DNA of 6,342 bases from an uncultured Campylobacter sp. Lineage in GTDB: Bacteria > Campylobacterota > Campylobacteria > Campylobacterales > Campylobacteraceae. Positions 1-6,342 of the stretch are shown here, piece after piece. The translations under genes were made by a program, and so were the position numbers. Location: contig CALISV010000120.1 of NCBI GenBank assembly GCA_938041615.1, positions 1-6,342 on the forward strand, in the 5' to 3' direction. A model generated the notes under the pieces. That model searched no databases and had not been told where the DNA came from. It saw only the letters and a list, made by a program, of their open reading frames with translations. The stretch's first letter is position 1, and the number at the start of each line of letters is the position of its first letter.

Positions 1-22
1 CTTTGCAAAGGTAATACTCTAA
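1..22 (+). CDS. Possible 3' end of an upstream gene (partial)
   Basis: Only 22 bases precede holB. One frame reads the six residues FAKVIL and then a TAA at 20-22 that directly abuts the holB ATG. A second frame reads LCKGNTLNA and stops at 28-30, overlapping holB by 8 bases. Either could be the C-terminal end of a gene in the same operon, and the sequence is too short to choose or to assign a product. In Campylobacter and Helicobacter the gene before holB is, from memory, hobA, which encodes a DnaA-binding regulator of replication initiation. That is an expectation from gene order and is not supported by residues seen here. Confidence 0.25.
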
Positions 23-643
23 ATGCTTAATAAAATCGTCGTTACAAGCGATTTTGAAAGTTTAAAAGCCAAGCTTGAAAGCGAGTTTGGCACAAATAAT
101 TTAAGATTTTTTATAAGCGATGATTTTTTGCTAGAAAACGCAAAAGAGGTCGCCGCCGAGGCCTACATCGCCGAGAGCGAGCCCAAACTACTAGTTTTAG
201 GTGCTAAAAATTTCCGCGTCGAGGCTCAAAACTCTCTACTAAAAATCATCGAAGAGCCGCCTAAAAATATCTTTTTTATCATAGCCTGCGAGTCGAAAAA
301 TATGCTCCTGCCGACCGTTCGTTCGCGCCTAGTTACCGAAAATAGGCTTGAAAAAAAGCAGCGAGAAAAAACGGGGCTAGATTACAAACGCCTCGAGCTA
401 AAAGAAATTTGTGCGTTTATCGATGAAAAATCAGCTCTCGAGCGCTCCGAAAAGCTTGGCAAAAACGATCTAAAAGAGCTAATCGCCGCCATAGCTCTCG
501 AGGCTACGGCGCAGGGGGTCAAATTTAGCGCTGAAGAGCTTGAGTATTTTTTCAAAGCCGTGCGCTTAGCCGAGCTAAATACCAAAACTCACGCGCTTCT
601 TACGCCGATACTTCTTATGATTTACGAAAAAGGGCTTAGATGA
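23..643 (+). CDS. holB: DNA polymerase III subunit delta' (HolB-like clamp-loader subunit)
   Basis: Predicted delta-prime subunit of the clamp loader, which helps load the beta sliding clamp onto primed DNA in the cytoplasm. The 206-residue product carries the clamp-loader signature EAQNSLLKIIEEPP at residues 67-80, the equivalent of the (N)ALLKTLEEPP segment of delta' and DnaX, followed by hydrophobic FFIIAC (84-89) and LPTVRSRL (96-103), the SRC-motif region. Here SRC reads SRL, with the conserved arginine at R102. No Walker A P-loop and no four-cysteine zinc module are present. Loss of the P-loop is normal for delta', but the protein is much shorter than the E. coli subunit (about 330 residues) and has little of the N-terminal part. 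The remaining 100 residues are charged and helical with no motif I recognise. The start follows AAAGG at 7-11, and the stop overlaps the folP start as ATGA. Family assignment is firm; the short form seems typical of this lineage. Confidence 0.85.
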   Translation: MLNKIVVTSDFESLKAKLESEFGTNNLRFFISDDFLLENAKEVAAEAYIAESEPKLLVLGAKNFRVEAQNSLLKIIEEPPKNIFFIIACESKNMLLPTVRSRLVTENRLEKKQREKTGLDYKRLELKEICAFIDEKSALERSEKLGKNDLKELIAAIALEATAQGVKFSAEELEYFFKAVRLAELNTKTHALLTPILLMIYEKGLR

Positions 644-1776
644 AAATTTTTAAAATCAATCCGCAAACTGATTTTAACGAGATTTGCGAGATTATCCGTC
701 CTAGCGACGAGGGGCGAAATTTGATGAAAAAAAAGTCGTCGATCAACTTTTTTTTGATTAAAGATTTGCGCTCGCCGGCCGCAAATATCCTAAAACAAGA
801 CGCACTAAGCGTGGGCGCGGAGCTCGTAACTAATCGCGACGTGATTCTGGGCGGCGCAAACTCCGCCGCGCTTCTCATGGCCACCGATGCGCAAGTTCTT
901 GCGCTTGCCAAAAAAGAGTCTGCTCAGGATTTCGGGCTAAAAAATTTGGCTAAATTTTTAAAATCTCCGTTTAAAAAACCGCAGCGCGCGCAGATAATGG
1001 GCGTCGTAAACGTAAATGAAGATAGCTTTAACGCCGCAAGCCGCGTGAACGAAAAAAGCGGTATAGCGCGTATCGAAGCGATGATCGAGCAGGGCGCTGA
1101 GTATATCGACGTGGGCGCGGTGAGCTCCAGACCAGGTAGCAAATACGTCGGACGCGAGGTCGAATTTGCCAGGCTAGAAAAGATAGTCGCCGAAATTTAC
1201 CACCTAAATTTGCACGAAAAGGCAACATTTAGCCTAGATAGCTTTGATGCGTACTGCCTAGAGTACGCGCTAAATCACGGCTTTAAGATGATAAACGATA
1301 TCACGGGCGACGTTAGCCTCTGCGCTCTAGCGGCGCGCTACGGCGCTACCTACTGCCTCATGCACATGCAAAACAGCCCCGAAAATATGCAGGATAATCC
1401 GCATTACGAGGATTTACTAGGCGAGATAGACGCATTTTTCGAGGCTAAGATCGCCGCGGCGCAGGATCTTGGATGCCGCGATATCGTGCTGGACGTGGGT
1501 ATCGGCTTTGGCAAGACGGCGGAGCAAAATATGATTTTGATAAAAAATTTGGAGCATTTTTTACGCTTTGGACTGCCGCTTTTAGTTGGTGCTAGCAGAA
1601 AATCGGTCATAAATTTTTATAGCCCCAGCGAGATCAAAGACCGCTTGCCGGGTAGCCTCTATCTGCATCTTGAGGCCTTTAGAAACGGTGCGCAGATCAT
1701 CCGCACGCACGACGTGGCCGAGCATGCGCAGATGTTTAGGCTGGAAAACGCGATGAGAAAGCTCGCGGCGTGGTAA
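640..1776 (+). CDS. folP: Dihydropteroate synthase
   Basis: Condenses 6-hydroxymethyl-dihydropterin diphosphate with p-aminobenzoate to give dihydropteroate in folate synthesis; it is the sulfonamide target. The 378-residue product has a TIM-barrel DHPS domain from about residue 116: IMGVVNVNEDSF (119-130, metal-ligand N124), GAEYIDVGAVSSRPGS (152-167), FSLDSF (197-202), MINDITGD (217-224), MHMQNSPENMQDNPHY (241-256), DVGIGFGK (285-292), LLVGASRKSVI (314-324, K321), LPGSL (336-340) and IIRTHDV (353-359). Residues equivalent to E. coli N22, F28, R63, P64, D96, N115, D185, K221, R255 and H257 are kept. The usual GGESTRPG loop reads GAVSSRPG, losing the Glu and changing Thr to Ser. About 115 residues precede the barrel; I recall a similar extension in Campylobacter DHPS, function unknown. 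The start overlaps the holB stop and has AAGGG at 630-634. The first ATG is preferred over M29 because the N-terminal residues resemble the Campylobacter protein as I remember it. Confidence 0.95.
   Translation: MKIFKINPQTDFNEICEIIRPSDEGRNLMKKKSSINFFLIKDLRSPAANILKQDALSVGAELVTNRDVILGGANSAALLMATDAQVLALAKKESAQDFGLKNLAKFLKSPFKKPQRAQIMGVVNVNEDSFNAASRVNEKSGIARIEAMIEQGAEYIDVGAVSSRPGSKYVGREVEFARLEKIVAEIYHLNLHEKATFSLDSFDAYCLEYALNHGFKMINDITGDVSLCALAARYGATYCLMHMQNSPENMQDNPHYEDLLGEIDAFFEAKIAAAQDLGCRDIVLDVGIGFGKTAEQNMILIKNLEHFLRFGLPLLVGASRKSVINFYSPSEIKDRLPGSLYLHLEAFRNGAQIIRTHDVAEHAQMFRLENAMRKLAAW
727..755. repeat. A8/T8 inverted repeat inside folP
   Basis: The arms AAAAAAAAGT (727-736) and ACTTTTTTTT (746-755) are perfectly complementary over 10 bp and are separated by a 9-base loop (737-745). 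They encode roughly residues 30-39 of FolP (KKKSSINFFL) within its N-terminal extension. The stem is nearly all A-T, so it is not a convincing intrinsic terminator. Each homopolymer is a possible slippage site, and a one-base change would frameshift the gene before the catalytic barrel. Any regulatory role is speculative. Confidence 0.5.
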
Positions 1777-1791
1777 GCAAAGCAAATTTAA

Positions 1792-4885
<3,094 letters not shown>

Positions 4886-5715
4886 TATCACGGCCGTTGC
4901 GATCGGGCACTTTGACGGCGTACATCGCGGCCACAAGCAGCTTTTAAAGCAGCTGGGCGAGTACGGCGGACTAGTCGTGATCGACAAAAACAAAGCCAAT
5001 ATCACGCCAAAGCTAAAGCGAGCCGAGTACTCGAGCTATCCGTGTTTTTTGTATGATTTTGACAGCATAAAAGGGCTTGGCGGTGATGAGTTTATCGCGC
5101 TTTTGAAGCGGGATTTTAAAAATCTGCAAAAAATCGTCGTTGGATTTGACTTTCGTTTCGGGCGAAACAGGGCGTGGGACAAACATGATTTGCGGCGCAT
5201 TTTTGACGGTGAGGTGGTCGTAGTAGACGAGGTTTGCTTTGACGGTATGGGCGTGCACAGCTCAGCCATACGCGAGTATATCAAACAAGGCGAGATCTAC
5301 AAGGCAAACCGCCTGCTAGGCCGCGAATACTCAATCGAAGGTCGCGTGATAAAGGGGCAGGGCATCGGGTCCCGCGAGCTCGTGCCGACGCTAAATTTGG
5401 ACATCAAAAGCTACCTTTTGCCGCGCGAGGGCGTCTATGCAACAAGGACTCGCATCGGCTACAAGACCTACGGCTCGGTTACCTTTATCGGCAACCGCGT
5501 GAGCACGGACGGTAGCTTTAGCGTCGAGACGCACGTGCTAAACGAAAATATTGAGGGCGCCCGCGACGTCGCGGTTTGCTTTATCAAGCGGCTACGAGAT
5601 AACCGTAAATTTGCAAGCCTAGAGGAACTAAAGCGTCAAATTTACATCGACATTAAGCAGGCGATGGAGTTCGTCGGCGTGTGCGATCTCTACGTCGTGG
5701 GTGACGCTACGCCTC

Positions 5716-5731
5716 AAAGGAGCGAGCCGTG
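5716..5731 (+). promoter_or_regulatory. RBS and GTG start codon of cmoA inside ribF
   Basis: AAAGGAG at 5716-5722 is a near-consensus Shine-Dalgarno site, followed six bases later by GTG at 5729-5731. The GTG overlaps the ribF stop codon as GTGA (5729-5732), a classic stop-restart coupling arrangement. No ATG fits the reading frame near the expected N-terminus. Confidence 0.75.
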
Positions 5732-6342
5732 AAAGACGAAATCTTTAAAGAACCGATAAAAAAGCAGTTTGAATTTGACGCGAGCGTGGCGTCGGTGTTT
5801 GACGATATGATCGGGCGCTCGGTGCCGTACTATGCGGCCTCGCAAAAGCTGATCGCCGATTTTTTAGCGCAAATTTTACCTCAGGGCGCAAGCGCGATAG
5901 ACCTTGGCTGCTCGACCGCCTCGACGCTGCTGGCTCTTTGGCGCAAGAGAAACGATCTAGCGCTAAAAGGCGTGGATAATGCGCCTGCCATGCTGCAAAA
6001 CGCGCGTGCCAAGATAGAGGCGTACGGCGCTAGGATCGAGCTTGAGCTAGCGGACATTTTGGAATGCGAATTTGACGCCCGTGACGCCGTTTTGATGAAC
6101 TATACGCTGCAGTTTATCCGTCCGCCTAAGCGTCAGGATTTCGTAGCTAAAATTTACCGCGCGCTAAATGACGGTGGCGTGTTTGTTTTTAGCGAGAAGC
6201 TCATTTTTGAGGATAAGACGCTGAGCAAAAATATGATCGAAATCTACGAAAAATACAAGCTCGAACAGGGCTACTCGCGCTACGAGATCGCGCAAAAACG
6301 CGAGGCGCTAGAAAACGTGCTGATCCCCTACACCGAAGCGGA
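5729..6342 (+). CDS. cmoA: Carboxy-S-adenosyl-L-methionine synthase CmoA (5' part)
   Basis: Predicted to make carboxy-SAM from SAM and prephenate; CmoB then uses it to form 5-carboxymethoxyuridine at the wobble position (U34) of tRNAs. The frame is open from the GTG to the window edge (204 codons), so about 30-45 C-terminal residues are missing compared with the usual 235-250. It aligns by eye with E. coli CmoA throughout: FEFDASVASVFDDMIGRSVP (14-33; E. coli has FDERVAEVFPDMIQRSVP), AIDLGCSTAS (56-65, SAM motif I), VDNAPAM (82-88), MNYTLQFIRP (123-132), FSEKLIFED (154-162) and GYSRYEIAQKREALENVLI (181-199). Motif I differs slightly: the glycine of GCSLGA is replaced by Ala. The 4-bp GTGA overlap with ribF and the good RBS point to coupled expression. 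cmoB is not in the window. Alternative: another class I methyltransferase, but the match is too specific for that. Confidence 0.93.
   Translation, partial: MKDEIFKEPIKKQFEFDASVASVFDDMIGRSVPYYAASQKLIADFLAQILPQGASAIDLGCSTASTLLALWRKRNDLALKGVDNAPAMLQNARAKIEAYGARIELELADILECEFDARDAVLMNYTLQFIRPPKRQDFVAKIYRALNDGGVFVFSEKLIFEDKTLSKNMIEIYEKYKLEQGYSRYEIAQKREALENVLIPYTEA

Noticed and set aside
382..585. Antisense open frame opposite holB
   Set aside because: It lies wholly opposite a gene with clear family motifs, has no family resemblance, and is Ser/Ala-rich, as expected of the complement of GC-biased codons.
727..755. Rho-independent terminator within folP
   Set aside because: The A8/T8 hairpin ends in T residues, but its stem has only a single G-C pair and it lies in the coding sequence of an intact gene, so termination is unlikely.

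Overview
The window looks like a piece of the chromosome of a Campylobacter or a close relative (Campylobacterota). All recognisable proteins match families in the order I remember from that group: delta-prime clamp-loader subunit, dihydropteroate synthase, NAD-dependent ligase, TlyA, RibF, CmoA. The ligase and TlyA resemble what I recall of the C. jejuni proteins. The DNA is richer in G+C than C. jejuni, with many GCG, CGC and GGC codons next to abundant AAATTT words. This suggests one of the higher-GC species (C. curvus, showae, rectus or gracilis type), but I cannot name the species.

Layout: everything is on the + strand and almost no base is non-coding. A possible tail of an upstream gene (1-22) is followed by holB (23-643), folP (640-1776), ligA (1801-3744), tlyA (3734-4885), ribF (4851-5732) and the 5' part of cmoA (5729 to the window edge). 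Junctions are a 4-bp ATGA overlap, a 24-bp gap, an 11-bp overlap, a 35-bp overlap and a 4-bp GTGA overlap. I see no promoter, terminator, RNA gene, CRISPR array or mobile element, and no gene-free stretch longer than 24 bases. The layout implies one transcription unit with translational coupling, started upstream of the window and continuing past its end.

The genes are housekeeping in nature: DNA replication and joining (holB, ligA), folate synthesis (folP), flavin cofactor synthesis (ribF) and RNA modification (tlyA for rRNA, cmoA for tRNA wobble uridine). They do not form one pathway.

The most unusual part is tlyA. Its conserved rRNA 2'-O-methyltransferase core is interrupted by two Asn-rich, low-complexity inserts of about 65 and 90 residues, lengthening the protein to 383 residues. 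The DNA of the inserts is packed with AAATTT and longer AAATTTGACGG-type words, read in more than one codon register, so the repetition seems to exist at the DNA level. Smaller oddities are a Gln in place of the usual Glu two residues before the catalytic lysine of LigA, an A8/T8 hairpin inside folP, and a very short HolB.
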